Source of the DNA: Oscillatoriales cyanobacterium
GTDB taxonomy: Bacteria; Cyanobacteriota; Cyanobacteriia; Cyanobacteriales; Laspinemataceae
Assembly: GCA_011390955.1 (NCBI GenBank)
Contig: JAABRM010000038.1
Coordinates: 1-64,000 of the forward strand
DNA length: 64,000 nucleotides
Direction of reading: 5' to 3'
Both the position numbers and the translations under genes were made by a program. This document shows positions 26,790 to 36,036 of the stretch, in pieces. The notes beneath the pieces were generated by a model that ran no database searches, was not told the DNA's origin, and saw nothing but the letters and a program-made list of their open reading frames with translations. The first letter of the stretch is position 1; each line of letters starts with the position of its first letter.

Positions 26790-26821
26790 AGCAAATCCGG
26801 GTTAATCAACCCAGATTTGCT
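26790..26821 (-). terminator. Intrinsic terminator of the Na/Pi cotransporter gene
   Basis: AGCAAATCTGGGTT-gatt-AACCCGGATTTGCT read on the minus strand, with 14-bp arms and one G-T/A-C mismatch-type position, followed by ATTTTAT. It lies six bases past the cotransporter stop codon. Confidence 0.8.
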
Positions 26822-26826
26822 AGGGA

Positions 26827-28557
26827 TTAAAAATCAAGCTTTAAATCATAATGAGTCTGTCCATTCCCATTAATTTCTACATTCATTTCTGACATCAGTT
26901 TAGCGATTCGTTTGGCAAAATAAAATAATCGCTTCAAATATTCAATAAAATCGGATTCGAGACGAAATGCTACTAAGCCATTGGATTGGTTAGCTTTTAA
27001 ACGCATCGCTAAATGATGATGAGCTTGGTCGGCTAACTGATTAATATGGGGCTTCATCGCCACAACTTCAGCGGCTAATTTTCGATCGCCAGAAACCACA
27101 GAGGCGATCGCCTGGGCCACCGCCAAACAAACCTCCTCATGCAGCGATTTTAAAACCTGTTGCGTCGAATCACTAAAAGAAATTTCATGGCGCAGCCGCT
27201 GATAGCCCAGTTCCACCATATTTGTCTCAATGGTATCGCCAATATTTTCAATATAACCGGCAATATCCAAATACATTGAGATTAGCTGAGATTGGGGCGG
27301 GACTAGACTTTGTAAACTTAGCCGACTCAAGTAAGCGACGATCGCCTCATGGAGTCGATCCACATCATCATCCATCGTTCTCAGGGCTGTCACCCGATCG
27401 CTGTTTCCCTGTTCCACGGTTTGCAGGGAACTCCGCACCATCTGAAGGGCAATTTTTCCCAGTTCAGCTAACTCCAAACGCACCCGATCTAAGGCCAAAG
27501 CTGGAGTAGTCAGCAAAAGGTCATCCAGATATTTTGGTTGCCATTCTGTTTTCCCCAGAGAGCGATCGGGAACTAACCATTGTAAAAACCTAGCAAAAAG
27601 CGGGGCAAACCAAATAAAAATAAACGCATTTGCCAGATTAAAAAAAGTATGGGCATTAGCAATTTGTCGGGGCGTTTCTACCGCCAGTTTAGCCATACCT
27701 TCCAAGGATGATGAAACCGGAGTGATCCAACGAATTAAATCCGCTAGTTGGTCGATAAACCCAATCCAGAGAATTACACCCAAAGTATTAAACAGTACAT
27801 GGGCGATCGCTGCCTGAAAAGCCGCTGAAGGTTTGCCCAATGATGCCAAAGTTGCCGTGACGCAAGTGCCAATATTCGCACCAAACACTAAAACAATTCC
27901 GGCTTCCAGACTCAGTAAACCTTGACTAGCGAGCACGATCGTCAAGCTAGTTGTCACCGCCGAACTATGCACTAACGCCGTAAAAACCGCCGCCAAAGTG
28001 ATGCCCAACCAAGGATTTTGCACTTGCTGCATCCATTCAATAAACGGGGGATAAGTCTGAAGTGGAGTTGTGGCGATTTTCATTAACTCCATCCCATAAA
28101 ACATCAGACCTAAGCCCATCAACAAAACACCATATAGGCGAAAGTATCGTCGCTGAGAAACCAGTTGCAAACCAAAACCCAGGGCAAAAAACACTAGGGC
28201 CGAACGAGTAATATTGAAAGCAATAATTTGCGCGGTAATCGTGGAGCCAATATTCGCCCCCATAATCACCCCAATGGATTGAGGCATGGTCATCAAACCC
28301 GCAGAGATAAAACCGACGACTAAAACCGTTGTCACCGTTGAGGACTGAATTACTGCGGTGACGAATGCCCCGACCATCAAGCCATTAAAATGATTCGAGG
28401 TTAGTTTAGCCAGCATTCGCTTCATGGATTTGCCGGCAACTTGTTTTAAAGCCTCGGTCATTTGTTCCAGTCCATAGAGAAAAAAGGCCAGACCGCCACA
28501 GAGACCCACCGTAATTTTACTGAGTTCTAAAAGACTAATTGTGTTTGTAGTGATCAT
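26827..28557 (-). CDS. Na/Pi-cotransporter family protein with PhoU-like C-terminal domain
   Basis: A 576-residue inner-membrane protein, NptA/YjbB-like. Two inverted Na/Pi-cotransporter repeats carry the Gln-Ser-Ser signature: GAFVTAVIQSSTVTTVLVVGF (about 63-83) and TALVHSSAVTTSLTIVLAS (about 191-209). About eight to nine membrane segments run to residue 330. The C-terminal 220 residues are a soluble, helical PhoU-like domain (RVRLELAELGKIALQMV...TALRTMDDDVDRLHEAIVAYL). Likely sodium-coupled phosphate transport. ATG 28557 is the first in frame. A strong terminator follows the stop codon. Confidence 0.93.
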   Translation of the reverse strand: MITTNTISLLELSKITVGLCGGLAFFLYGLEQMTEALKQVAGKSMKRMLAKLTSNHFNGLMVGAFVTAVIQSSTVTTVLVVGFISAGLMTMPQSIGVIMGANIGSTITAQIIAFNITRSALVFFALGFGLQLVSQRRYFRLYGVLLMGLGLMFYGMELMKIATTPLQTYPPFIEWMQQVQNPWLGITLAAVFTALVHSSAVTTSLTIVLASQGLLSLEAGIVLVFGANIGTCVTATLASLGKPSAAFQAAIAHVLFNTLGVILWIGFIDQLADLIRWITPVSSSLEGMAKLAVETPRQIANAHTFFNLANAFIFIWFAPLFARFLQWLVPDRSLGKTEWQPKYLDDLLLTTPALALDRVRLELAELGKIALQMVRSSLQTVEQGNSDRVTALRTMDDDVDRLHEAIVAYLSRLSLQSLVPPQSQLISMYLDIAGYIENIGDTIETNMVELGYQRLRHEISFSDSTQQVLKSLHEEVCLAVAQAIASVVSGDRKLAAEVVAMKPHINQLADQAHHHLAMRLKANQSNGLVAFRLESDFIEYLKRLFYFAKRIAKLMSEMNVEINGNGQTHYDLKLDF

Positions 28558-28957
28558 TTTTTGTCAACCTTCAGAGAAAATTAAGCCATTAAACGTTTTA
28601 TGGCCTACTTATTTAATATTAACTTGTTATAAAATCAATTACCAATATTTTTTACTTGATCCCCAGTTGTCTGAGTAACTTTTTTCCTGGCTAAAGCTGG
28701 TTGATATTTTAGATTTATCTGGGGGTCTCTGGGGTCTGGATCGGGGCAAATGTTAAAATTGTAGATTATTAATTGACAACATAGAATTTTTAGGATATAA
28801 TTATCAATTATAAATTATCAGTTATCAATTTTAGACGCGATCGCTTTTAAAATAGACTTAGCTGTGATTTCTCCTGGTCGGGCGATCGCTGACTCAGAGG
28901 GCAATTTTTCCAGGAAATCGTTAGGAGATAATTAGGAGATAATTAGGAGATAATAAT
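28558..28957. other. 400-bp divergent intergenic region
   Basis: Holds the promoters of the Na/Pi cotransporter (minus) and DUF3153 (plus) genes. Visible features: GCCAT-taaacgtttt-ATGGC at about 28584-28603, TTATCAATT-type short repeats around 28799-28832, two HIP1 sites and a triplicated AATTAGGAGAT at 28921-28951. No gene or clear Pho box seen. Confidence 0.5.
28921..28951 (+). promoter_or_regulatory. Triplicated Shine-Dalgarno (three AGGAG in tandem)
   Basis: TTAGGAGATAA is repeated three times on an 11-bp period, with AGGAG at 28923, 28934 and 28945. The third AGGAG is eight bases from the TTG at 28958 and decides that start. Confidence 0.6.
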
Positions 28958-29887
28958 TTGAGAGAAACAATTATGTTAGGGTTAAATGCGATGGCAGACT
29001 TGAGTAAAAAACTGCGTGGAGCATTGAGACAGTCCCGGACTTTAGTCGTGATGCTCATGGCTTGTAGTTTAATGCTATTGAGTGGCTGTGTTAAATATGA
29101 TTTAGAAATAAATTTTGCTAGTCAAACTCATGGGGAGATTATCCAACATATTCAAATTGGAGAACGGCTGAGTTCATTTAGCAGCGAAACCGCTAGATTA
29201 TGGCTAGAGAGTATTAAGCGGCGTACTCGCGATTTAGGCGGAAAAACGCAGAAAATTTCTGACCAAGAAATTGTGGTGAAGATTCCGTTTAATAATGGGG
29301 TTGAATTAGCCGATAAAATTAATCAATTTATGAATCCCGTGGGTCAACCGGATTCAGGAGCAAAGAAAGAATTAAACCCGGAACTGCCGCCAATTTCCGC
29401 CGCCATGAGCGTGACCCAAAATAATTGGTTGTTTGCTTTGCGGAATCGGTTAATTTATGATTTGGATTTGCGATCGCTCGGTGTGATTTCTACCAATGGC
29501 AACCTATTAATTAGCCCAGGGGCTTTGTTGGATTTAAAATTTGCGTTGCAGACTCCTTGGGGAGGTAAAGTTATTACCGATGCTGCTGTTACTCCAGAGA
29601 GTGAATTAGAAGCAAAAAACGGCCAAAATGCCCCGCTAATGCCCGAAATTATAGACCAGGAAAAAACCTTTATTTGGCATTTACAACCAGGACAACTGAA
29701 TCATATTGAGGTGATTTTCTGGGTGCCAAGTCCGATTGGTATTGGGGCGGGGATTATTGCTTTATTTATTGGCATCAGTATGTATGTGAAAAATCTGTTG
29801 TCACCCCCAAATCGGCCAGAAAAGACCGCACCTGTGGCAACTGTCACCCCCTCAGAACCAGAAGCAGAAGCCTTGCCCTGTGAGTGA
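28958..29887 (+). CDS. DUF3153 lipoprotein
   Basis: A 309-residue cyanobacterial protein of unknown function. The N-terminal hydrophobic stretch ends in a lipobox (MLLSGC, Cys near residue 45), so it is probably a lipoprotein. The body is a soluble domain (VKYDLEINFASQTHGEIIQHIQIGE...). A C-terminal membrane helix (IGAGIIALFIGISMYV, about 265-281) and a short Pro-rich tail follow. The start is most likely TTG 28958, placed eight bases after an AGGAG. ATG 28973 (MLGLN) is the alternative and keeps the same signal. Lipid anchor plus C-terminal helix implies exposure at the outer face of the plasma or thylakoid membrane. Confidence 0.85.
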   Translation: MRETIMLGLNAMADLSKKLRGALRQSRTLVVMLMACSLMLLSGCVKYDLEINFASQTHGEIIQHIQIGERLSSFSSETARLWLESIKRRTRDLGGKTQKISDQEIVVKIPFNNGVELADKINQFMNPVGQPDSGAKKELNPELPPISAAMSVTQNNWLFALRNRLIYDLDLRSLGVISTNGNLLISPGALLDLKFALQTPWGGKVITDAAVTPESELEAKNGQNAPLMPEIIDQEKTFIWHLQPGQLNHIEVIFWVPSPIGIGAGIIALFIGISMYVKNLLSPPNRPEKTAPVATVTPSEPEAEALPCE

Positions 29888-30252
29888 GTGATTCAGATGA
29901 CTGTTAGCGAAGCGATCGCCGCCCCATCAGCGGATCCAGGGAAAGCCGCGATTCCCGCTTCGGGATCCGCCCAAGCGGCATCGCTTTCTCGTCTGCTTGA
30001 CCGGGAAACCCACACCCCCCAAAGCCATCTTTTCTGGCGCTAATATTAATTGGCAACATGGGCGACTGTTGACAGGAATAAGCTAAAGTGATAACAGCAG
30101 TGTTGTAGATTTTCCAGAAAAAAACTAGAATTCAGACAAACTGAAGTGAAATGTCAACTAGATGTCAACATCAACAAAAGGGTTGTCAGATCAACACTGA
30201 ATCCACAAATTTTGCAATCAGTGTACTTTGAAAGTAAAACTGGAGGGAAAAA
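29888..30252. other. 365-bp intergenic region upstream of the response regulator
   Basis: Holds the possible 48-residue frame above and a CGCGATTCCCGCTTCGGGATCCGC partial hairpin. AT-rich DNA near 30130-30230 carries repeated ATGTCAAC motifs (ATGTCAACTAGATGTCAACATCAAC at about 30151-30175). No RNA gene recognised. Confidence 0.4.
29897..30043 (+). CDS. Possible 48-residue small protein
   Basis: An ATG frame of 48 codons starting 9 bp after the DUF3153 stop codon, on the same strand. It reads MTVSEAIAAPSADPGKAAIP... and ends SHLFWR. Ala/Ser-rich, no signal peptide or known domain. The upstream GAG is a poor ribosome site. It could be a real downstream small gene, or the broken start of a lost gene. 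Low certainty. Confidence 0.25.
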   Translation: MTVSEAIAAPSADPGKAAIPASGSAQAASLSRLLDRETHTPQSHLFWR

Positions 30253-30681
30253 ATGTCGTCAAATGAGAATCAAAGCCCAACAATCTTAGCGGTAGATGAT
30301 AGTCCAGTGATGCAAGACCTGGTAAAACGGGCTTTGTCCAGTGAATACCGGGTGCTGGTAGCAGATAATGCCGTGGACGCTTTATCAATTATTTACCACG
30401 ATCGGATTGCACTATTATTGCTCGACGTAACCATGCCAGGAATTGACGGTCTTGAACTCTGTCGCACGGTGCGTAACATTCCACAGTTTCAAGAACTGCC
30501 GATTATTATGTTAACCGCTCGTGATGGAATGTTCGATAAAGTCCAGGGACGTTTGGCTGGAGCCACGGAGTATTTAACCAAACCGTTTCAAAGTGAACAG
30601 TTATGTCAAGTGGTGAAAACTTTTCTGAGTATTCAGGCGAATTCTGAAGAGAAGTTAGAAAACGGGTCAAAGATCGGGTAA
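30253..30681 (+). CDS. Single-domain response regulator (CheY-like)
   Basis: A 142-residue stand-alone receiver domain. Phosphorylation site residues are all present: acidic pair in AVDDS (Asp15/16), phosphoacceptor Asp58 (LLLDVTMPG), switch Thr in MLTARD and Lys110 in YLTKPF. There is no output domain, so it acts by protein contact, as in chemotaxis-like or hybrid phosphorelays. The cognate kinase is not adjacent; the nearest kinase in the window is at 46-49 kb. CTGGAGGG seven bases before ATG 30253 is a good Shine-Dalgarno. Monocistronic. Confidence 0.93.
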   Translation: MSSNENQSPTILAVDDSPVMQDLVKRALSSEYRVLVADNAVDALSIIYHDRIALLLLDVTMPGIDGLELCRTVRNIPQFQELPIIMLTARDGMFDKVQGRLAGATEYLTKPFQSEQLCQVVKTFLSIQANSEEKLENGSKIG

Positions 30682-30961
30682 TTTCAGAGATTTAACATCA
30701 CTGGCGATTCTCTATCTGCGATTTTATCTTCGGCTTGATAGAGGCCGACCCACTTCAGCCAAATTAAGCTATTTTTAACCGATTTTTTCCCGTGAATCAA
30801 CGGGCAAAAACTAATTAATTCAGCAATGAGAGCGAGGGTCGCGCCTCCAGAATATCTCAAGCCAATCAAAACCTATTTTAATCTTATTTAGCGATCGCCT
30901 CTAGATGTTTCTAAATTTTGGCTTCATATGATTGGCTGATTTTAGCTCATTTTAGCTCATT

Positions 30962-31633
30962 TTAAAATTTATAGTTGCGATCGCGCACCCATAAACTGAC
31001 CGGCACCGCATTGCCCGAACGATCCACTTTAATTTCCACTACAAAAGCCTGCGGTTGTCGTTGAGCCTCAGCAATTTCATTATTAATTTGTACCCGTTGG
31101 TCTTCGGGCATATAATAAGTTTCTAAGCCATAGAGAATCTGCCATTCATTGATATATTCTCCCTGGATAGCCACTTGATTCGCGGCCAAATCTTGGGGGC
31201 GATCGCGACTAATTTTGATCGGCTGCCAAGGACTTGGGGGTTCAGTGCTTTTTGGATTTGCTGGTTGTTCCATCACAATATAAAAAGTCTGAGAGTTTGA
31301 CTGATAATTGGGGGCATAATTTGTCTGCGGGGCGATTTCTGCCCAACCGGGTAACTTCTTCAAAGTATTGGTATCAGAAATTTTATAGGATAAAGTTTGG
31401 TAGTAACCCCGCATCAGATCGTAAGGATCGACGGGTCTAGTTTCCAGAATGACTGTTGTCCCGCTCAGATGAGTATAAACCGCTTGAGCGGGAACCGCTA
31501 AAATTAATGCGGTTTGTAATACCAGGGGTACGGCAAATTTCCACCACTGTCCAGAATTTTTAGCCTCAGAAATTGGCTGAGATTCTTTGGGTTCTGATTC
31601 AGGATTTTGGTGATTTTCTTTCGGGGAGATCAT
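30962..31633 (-). CDS. GDYXXLXY-type membrane protein
   Basis: A 223-residue protein with one N-terminal membrane segment (WKFAVPLVLQTALILAVPA). An extracytoplasmic domain follows, containing DPYDLMRGYYQTLSY, a variant of the family GDYxxLxY motif (first Asp replaced by Tyr), and a C-terminal VVEIKVDRSGNAVPVSLWVRDRNY block. The family usually sits next to a DUF2157/DUF4401 membrane protein, as here 120 bp upstream. Function unknown. ATG 31633 (MISPKE), preceded by AGGA, is preferred; an open frame continues 31 codons upstream. Confidence 0.82.
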   Translation of the reverse strand: MISPKENHQNPESEPKESQPISEAKNSGQWWKFAVPLVLQTALILAVPAQAVYTHLSGTTVILETRPVDPYDLMRGYYQTLSYKISDTNTLKKLPGWAEIAPQTNYAPNYQSNSQTFYIVMEQPANPKSTEPPSPWQPIKISRDRPQDLAANQVAIQGEYINEWQILYGLETYYMPEDQRVQINNEIAEAQRQPQAFVVEIKVDRSGNAVPVSLWVRDRNYKF

Positions 31634-31752
31634 GGGCTTAATTCCTGTGAATAATTTGACAAAAATGAATAATTTTCTGGTTTTTTGGGAAAAATATGGG
31701 AAAAATCGACGGACATTTGACCACAAATTTTTATAATTTTTCCCTATTTTTT

Positions 31753-33192
31753 CTAAACTGATTCAGGTAAAGATGCTTTAGCTTTCGCGGCTTTAAGCTG
31801 ACGTTCAAACCATAAACCCGCCATAATAATTGCCACACCACAAACAACAAAGACGATGGCTTTTAACAGCAATTCTGTGTCATATTCAAACATCCGACTG
31901 GTAATTTGTAAGACTAACAGCACCATGCCATACCAAAAGGTTGTGCGTTTGACTAAGGTTAAGGCATCACGAATTAACCCAATAGCGAACCAGGCTAATA
32001 AAATGTTAATGGCAATGGTAGCAATTGGCAGAATCGGCGTAATATTCAAGTGGACGATCAATAAGATATTGATGACGCTCATCAATATGAGAATCATCCC
32101 ATTGTTAATGTTAAGGGTCTGAAATGGATTCAGATTTTGAGGCTGTTTGAAGATTTGCAGCCATCCCAGAATGGCAAAGAAACTTAAAAACAATACATCG
32201 GGTAAAAGTTGGCGAAATTTTTCGATTTCTGTGACAGTAGGATAATTCCAAAACCAACGATCCCACAGTCCGTGAAAGGAAAAGGTATATAAAAAGATGG
32301 CGAAAAAGCAAAGGGCGATCGCTCGTGAAATGGCCTGAAAAGAATATTCATTTAAATGAGGCATCTGGGCGATCCGGATGCGGGTAAATTTCCACAAATC
32401 ATCGCGATAACTCCATAATAATGCGGGGGGTAAAGTAAAGGCGATCGCGGCAAAAATTCCCCCTTCGTTCGTACCCAAGGCAAAGGGATTAATACCGCTG
32501 ATAAAACTTATGGTAATGCCAATACTGGCTAAACCAAAAATTACCCGCGAACCACACCAATAAGCTAACGGAACAAATAATAAACTAACGAGAATGGGCA
32601 GATGTTCTATCAGGAGCTTAGAGAAAGTAAACTCCTCGATCCGCCACCAATTTGTCAGGGCTGACCCATAGCTGATTGCCAGGAGAATTTGGGCTAAAAC
32701 TCCTAAAGAAGTTAACCGGAGGGCAAAGGCCATTGGTAATATCCCTAATGACCAATATAAAAATAGCTCGTAAATGGGGCCGCTTTGGTGAAAAAGCTGG
32801 GACATCAGGGCCATATTTGCCCCTAAAATTAGCGAACCGAACAGCAATAATCCATGACCCAAGCGTTTTTTTCCTGGGTTACGGGTCGGTTGTCGCCAAA
32901 GATAGAAGCCGCTGATATTCACAGTCAAAAATACGGCTAACAGTAATATAACCCGAAAGTTGCGCGACCACTCTTGCCAATTGGCGGCGACAAATGTAAT
33001 CGCCCCTAAACCCAGGAGGATACATCCTAAACCAATTAAGATACTAATAAACCGATCGCTGGCGGCGGAGTCTAATTGATTAAAGCCATAGCGTTGGGAT
33101 AATTCCTCGTATTGCCCGGAACTAATCAATCCTTCCGTTTGCCATTGCTCAGATTCTTTGCGTAATTGATGGCGGAATTTTTCTGAAACCAT
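31753..33192 (-). CDS. DUF2157 polytopic membrane protein
   Basis: A protein of about 479 residues. The N-terminal DUF2157 block (FRHQLRKESEQWQTEGLISSGQYEEL) is cytoplasmic. About 12 hydrophobic segments follow (for example SILIGLGCILLGLGAITFVA, GLLLFGSLILGANMALM, AIVFVVCGVAIIMAGLWF). DUF2157 proteins are widespread and uncharacterised, and often pair with a GDYXXLXY protein as the second gene, as found here; the two probably form a membrane complex. I chose ATG 33192; a TTG two codons upstream has a closer AAGG. Confidence 0.88.
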   Translation of the reverse strand: MVSEKFRHQLRKESEQWQTEGLISSGQYEELSQRYGFNQLDSAASDRFISILIGLGCILLGLGAITFVAANWQEWSRNFRVILLLAVFLTVNISGFYLWRQPTRNPGKKRLGHGLLLFGSLILGANMALMSQLFHQSGPIYELFLYWSLGILPMAFALRLTSLGVLAQILLAISYGSALTNWWRIEEFTFSKLLIEHLPILVSLLFVPLAYWCGSRVIFGLASIGITISFISGINPFALGTNEGGIFAAIAFTLPPALLWSYRDDLWKFTRIRIAQMPHLNEYSFQAISRAIALCFFAIFLYTFSFHGLWDRWFWNYPTVTEIEKFRQLLPDVLFLSFFAILGWLQIFKQPQNLNPFQTLNINNGMILILMSVINILLIVHLNITPILPIATIAINILLAWFAIGLIRDALTLVKRTTFWYGMVLLVLQITSRMFEYDTELLLKAIVFVVCGVAIIMAGLWFERQLKAAKAKASLPESV

Positions 33193-33534
33193 AATCAAAA
33201 ATAGCCTTAAAGAAAAGTCTCAAGGTAAAAAAGTCTTAAAGGAAACATAAATTAGCCTCACGATCTATTGGGGATTCTGAGCCCCATGAGGCTAATTCTG
33301 TTGATGATATGCCAGTTAATCAACTGGGATATGGACGAACAATTCTCTTGTAACACAACTGAGTTTTGGTTCCGTTGACTATGGGACAGTTGATCGATTG
33401 CCCCCTATCACCGCACCCCTCAAGCACCGCGATCGACGGGGTTACTGCTGTCTGCTCAGTTTTAGCGGCTGATAGCACTTTGGCAGCATTCTGCTTATAA
33501 TAGAAACACCGTAATGTAAACTTTTGTAAAGAAA
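33193..33534. other. 342-bp divergent intergenic region
   Basis: Contains a nested hairpin TTAGCCTC..GGGG..CCCC..GAGGCTAA (about 33252-33294). A TATAAT box at 33496-33501 suits a promoter for the HEAT-repeat gene, 34 bp before its first start codon, but no good -35 is seen. No additional gene. Confidence 0.45.
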
Positions 33535-34212
33535 ATGAGTGTTTTAATGAACTTAGAAGAAATTTCTGCCAAGTTGGACAGCCCAAAAGTGGCCGATCGC
33601 ATGGTGGCATTGGCTCATCTGCGGGATGTAGCGCCGGAAGATGCCATGCCTTTAATTAAGAAAGTTTTAGATGATGAAAGTCTGCAAGTCCGGGCAATGG
33701 CAGCCTTTGCCCTGGGACTGAAACCCACCGCCGAAAGTTATCCGATTTTGGTGCAACGGCTGGAAAGCGAACCGGACTACAGCGTGCGGGCAAATGTGGC
33801 GGGGGCTTTGGGTTACTTGGAAGACCAGCGAGCATTTCAGCCATTAGTCCGGGCATTTTATGAGGATACGGAATGGTTGGTGCGCTTTAGTGCGGCAGTG
33901 GCTTTGGGCAATTTGAAAGATCCCCGCGCCCGTGATTTGCTGATTTCTGCCCTGGATAGTCCAGAGGTGGTGATGCAACAAGCAGCGATCGCGGCATTAG
34001 GGGAAATTCAGTCCGTGGAATCCGTGGATCGGATTGTCCAGTTTATCCAGTCTGAGGATTGGTTGGTGCGTCAGCGTTTGGCGGAAGCTTTGGGAAATCT
34101 GCCGACGGAGAAAAGTCTCTCAGCCTTGAAATTCTTAGAAAAAGATAGCCATCCCCAAGTGGCAGCCGCCGCCAGCTTATCCCTGGAACGTTTGGGCAAA
34201 ATCAAAAATTAA
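33535..34212 (+). CDS. HEAT-repeat protein
   Basis: A 225-residue alpha-solenoid. At least six HEAT units of about 31 residues are visible, for example VRAMAAFALGLKPTAESYP, VRANVAGALGYLEDQRAFQ, VRFSAAVALGNLKDPRARD, MQQAAIAALGEIQSVESVD and VRQRLAEALGNLPTEKSL. It resembles the PBS-lyase-HEAT/NblB-like proteins of cyanobacteria, which act in phycobilin attachment or phycobilisome turnover. The next gene is a phycobiliprotein lyase, which supports a phycobilisome role, but the family also has unrelated scaffold members. Start ATG 33535; an internal ATG at 33547 (MNLEEIS) is an alternative. Confidence 0.85.
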   Translation: MSVLMNLEEISAKLDSPKVADRMVALAHLRDVAPEDAMPLIKKVLDDESLQVRAMAAFALGLKPTAESYPILVQRLESEPDYSVRANVAGALGYLEDQRAFQPLVRAFYEDTEWLVRFSAAVALGNLKDPRARDLLISALDSPEVVMQQAAIAALGEIQSVESVDRIVQFIQSEDWLVRQRLAEALGNLPTEKSLSALKFLEKDSHPQVAAAASLSLERLGKIKN

Positions 34213-34304
34213 TCTTGATTCTTCATCTTGATTCTTTTTGATCACCCAATAACTTGTACCATAGACCGATAGATATAAATATAGAGATCGAATTGTTTTA
34301 ATTG

Positions 34305-34844
34305 ATGGACATTATTGAGTTTTTTGAGCAGAGTGCTGGTAAATGGTTTTCTCAACGCACCAGTCAACATCTGGCAGAAACCAAATCTGTGGCAGATAGC
34401 ACGGATCTATGGATTGACTCCTTAGAGAAAAATGACCCAGAGGTGCTGCAACTTTGTCAGGATCATCGGGTTAATCCCTCTTTGGCTTTATGTGCGGTGC
34501 GGGTACGTTGGGAAAATAAACCCTTGTACAATGAACCGAAAAAGATGGGGTCTACGATTTTGGTGGCGATCGCCGATGACCCCCACGCCAAAGAAGGCAA
34601 GTTATTGAGAAAACCAGGCCCCGGAATCAGCGATCGCGCCGCTAATATCAGTCGGTTTGCGATCGGCAATGACAAAGCCGTCACCATTACTACCGAGTCC
34701 GACTCTCTGTTTGCCGAAGAAAGACTCTGGTTTGCAGGGGATAATTTACGCTTGCGTACCAGTGCGGTGAAAGACCAAAGCGGCTATAGTTTGTTATCGT
34801 TTTGTAGCGAAATTCGCATGGGTGGAGTGAAGCCCAAGGAATGA
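34305..34844 (+). CDS. CpcS/CpeS-type phycobiliprotein chromophore lyase
   Basis: A 179-residue lipocalin-fold lyase of the CpcS/CpcU/CpeS group. These attach phycocyanobilin to a conserved Cys of phycobiliprotein subunits. Family landmarks: MDIIEFFEQSAGKWFSQRTSQHL at the start, VRVRWENKP, ISRFAIGND.AVTITTESDSLFAEERLWFAGDNLRLRTS and LLSFCSEIRM. The start matches CpcU/CpcS-II type proteins most, but subtype is not settled. I chose ATG 34305; a TTG codon immediately precedes it. The upstream HEAT-repeat gene (90 bp) makes a phycobilisome-maintenance pair plausible. Convergent with a hypothetical gene across the AATTGATA/CCCTACA repeat. Confidence 0.92.
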   Translation: MDIIEFFEQSAGKWFSQRTSQHLAETKSVADSTDLWIDSLEKNDPEVLQLCQDHRVNPSLALCAVRVRWENKPLYNEPKKMGSTILVAIADDPHAKEGKLLRKPGPGISDRAANISRFAIGNDKAVTITTESDSLFAEERLWFAGDNLRLRTSAVKDQSGYSLLSFCSEIRMGGVKPKE

Positions 34845-34890
34845 TCGCAGGGAAGCGGGGGTGCAGGGGGGCAGGGGCCGCCATCGGTGT

Positions 34891-35005
34891 AATTGATAAT
34901 TGATAATTGATAATTGATAATTGATAATTGATAATTGATAATCTTATTTAATTGTCAATTATCAATTGTTAATTATCAATTATTCCCCCCTACACCCTAC
35001 ACCCT
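34891..35005. repeat. AATTGATA array, complementary TTATCAATT block and CCCTACA units
   Basis: Seven AATTGATA-type units are followed by their near-complement and two to three CCCTACA heptamers: the same order as at 1-131 and 23298-23456. The TAG of the next minus-strand gene (34997-34999) lies within a heptamer. Confidence 0.9.
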
Positions 35006-35983
35006 GTTGCCTCTTCTTCGTCTTTTGCGTGATTCCTCTTCGGGATGCTGTAATTTATATTCCAACACTGCTTTTAACTTCATATAAAACTCGGAAGATT
35101 CTACTTCCGGAGTAAATTGATGAATCGGGGGACGAGTTTCTTGCCAATCGGCTTCAGAATTTTCCGGGTCTGAGGTCGATGGTTCTGAGTCAAGGTTGAG
35201 GACAGTTTCCAACTGACAAGAATTGGTAGAAGTATCGATCGCCGAATTAAGAATTGCTTGAATCGCGGCCTCATCCTCGTTATCCAGCCAAGGATCTTTA
35301 AGCAAATCATTAATAATTTGACGCTGTATTTCTACTGAAGATATCTTTCCCGGATTTGCTTCTGAGGGAGAAGCATCAACCGAATTAGATGGGGAAAAAT
35401 TAGATTGATTTGAGTAAATATCGCTGGGTTCTATGGACTGTTTTTCTAAAGATAACAATGCCACTGCTGGGCATTTTTCTTCCAAATCATCCATCATTTC
35501 TGAACCTATTTCCCGGACATTTTTATCGCTAATATCCGGCTGGGAAATGGCAATCATCGGCGCGATCGCGGGGTTATTTGTCAAAAAATTATCGGTTTCT
35601 TGAATAATTGGATCAATATTTTCGGCCAATTCTTCATCGTCAAACGGCGCTGATTGATGAGTCAATTTAACATCTTGTTCGGGAATCTTTGCTCCCGGCA
35701 ATTTACCACAAATTAACTGCTCAAATTCCAAATTAAAGTGATAAATTGGCCGAGAACGCCGCTGCCAACAAACTAAAATCTGTTCTACAGAAATACTTTT
35801 ATAACGGCCTTGATATAACGCTTCAATAATCGCTAAACGTAACCAACGGGCTGGATAATTTTCCAGCCATTTATCGACTAATTCTGCTGCGGTCCAATGA
35901 CTAAGATCAAAACTATAGTGAACCAGCAGCGTTTCAGCAGTCATCGCTGCTGCATCATTATTTTTTGGATCTGGTCTAGTCAT
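34997..35983 (-). CDS. Conserved-looking hypothetical protein, 328 residues
   Basis: Function not recognised. The N-terminal 95 residues look structured (LLVHYSFDLSHWTAAELVDKWLENYPARWLRLAIIEALYQGRYKS). They include a W/Y-rich segment reminiscent of a helical regulatory domain (QILVCWQRRSRPIYHFN). The middle (about 100-285) is acidic, low-complexity and probably disordered. The end is highly basic (EESRKRRRRGNRV). No signal peptide or membrane segment. ATG 35983 is the first Met of the frame, weak Shine-Dalgarno. It lies 54 bp after the DUF3769 stop in the same direction and could be co-transcribed. The stop codon comes from the CCCTACA repeat. Confidence 0.7.
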   Translation of the reverse strand: MTRPDPKNNDAAAMTAETLLVHYSFDLSHWTAAELVDKWLENYPARWLRLAIIEALYQGRYKSISVEQILVCWQRRSRPIYHFNLEFEQLICGKLPGAKIPEQDVKLTHQSAPFDDEELAENIDPIIQETDNFLTNNPAIAPMIAISQPDISDKNVREIGSEMMDDLEEKCPAVALLSLEKQSIEPSDIYSNQSNFSPSNSVDASPSEANPGKISSVEIQRQIINDLLKDPWLDNEDEAAIQAILNSAIDTSTNSCQLETVLNLDSEPSTSDPENSEADWQETRPPIHQFTPEVESSEFYMKLKAVLEYKLQHPEEESRKRRRRGNRV

Positions 35984-36036
35984 TTTTTTGGCAGAATTTC
36001 ACCCATTATTTGTAATTGTATTTGCAATGGTCGGAT

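Noticed and set aside
28560-28640. Pho box upstream of the Na/Pi cotransporter
   Set aside because: CTTAATTT and TTTAATGG occur but not as spaced tandem octamers.
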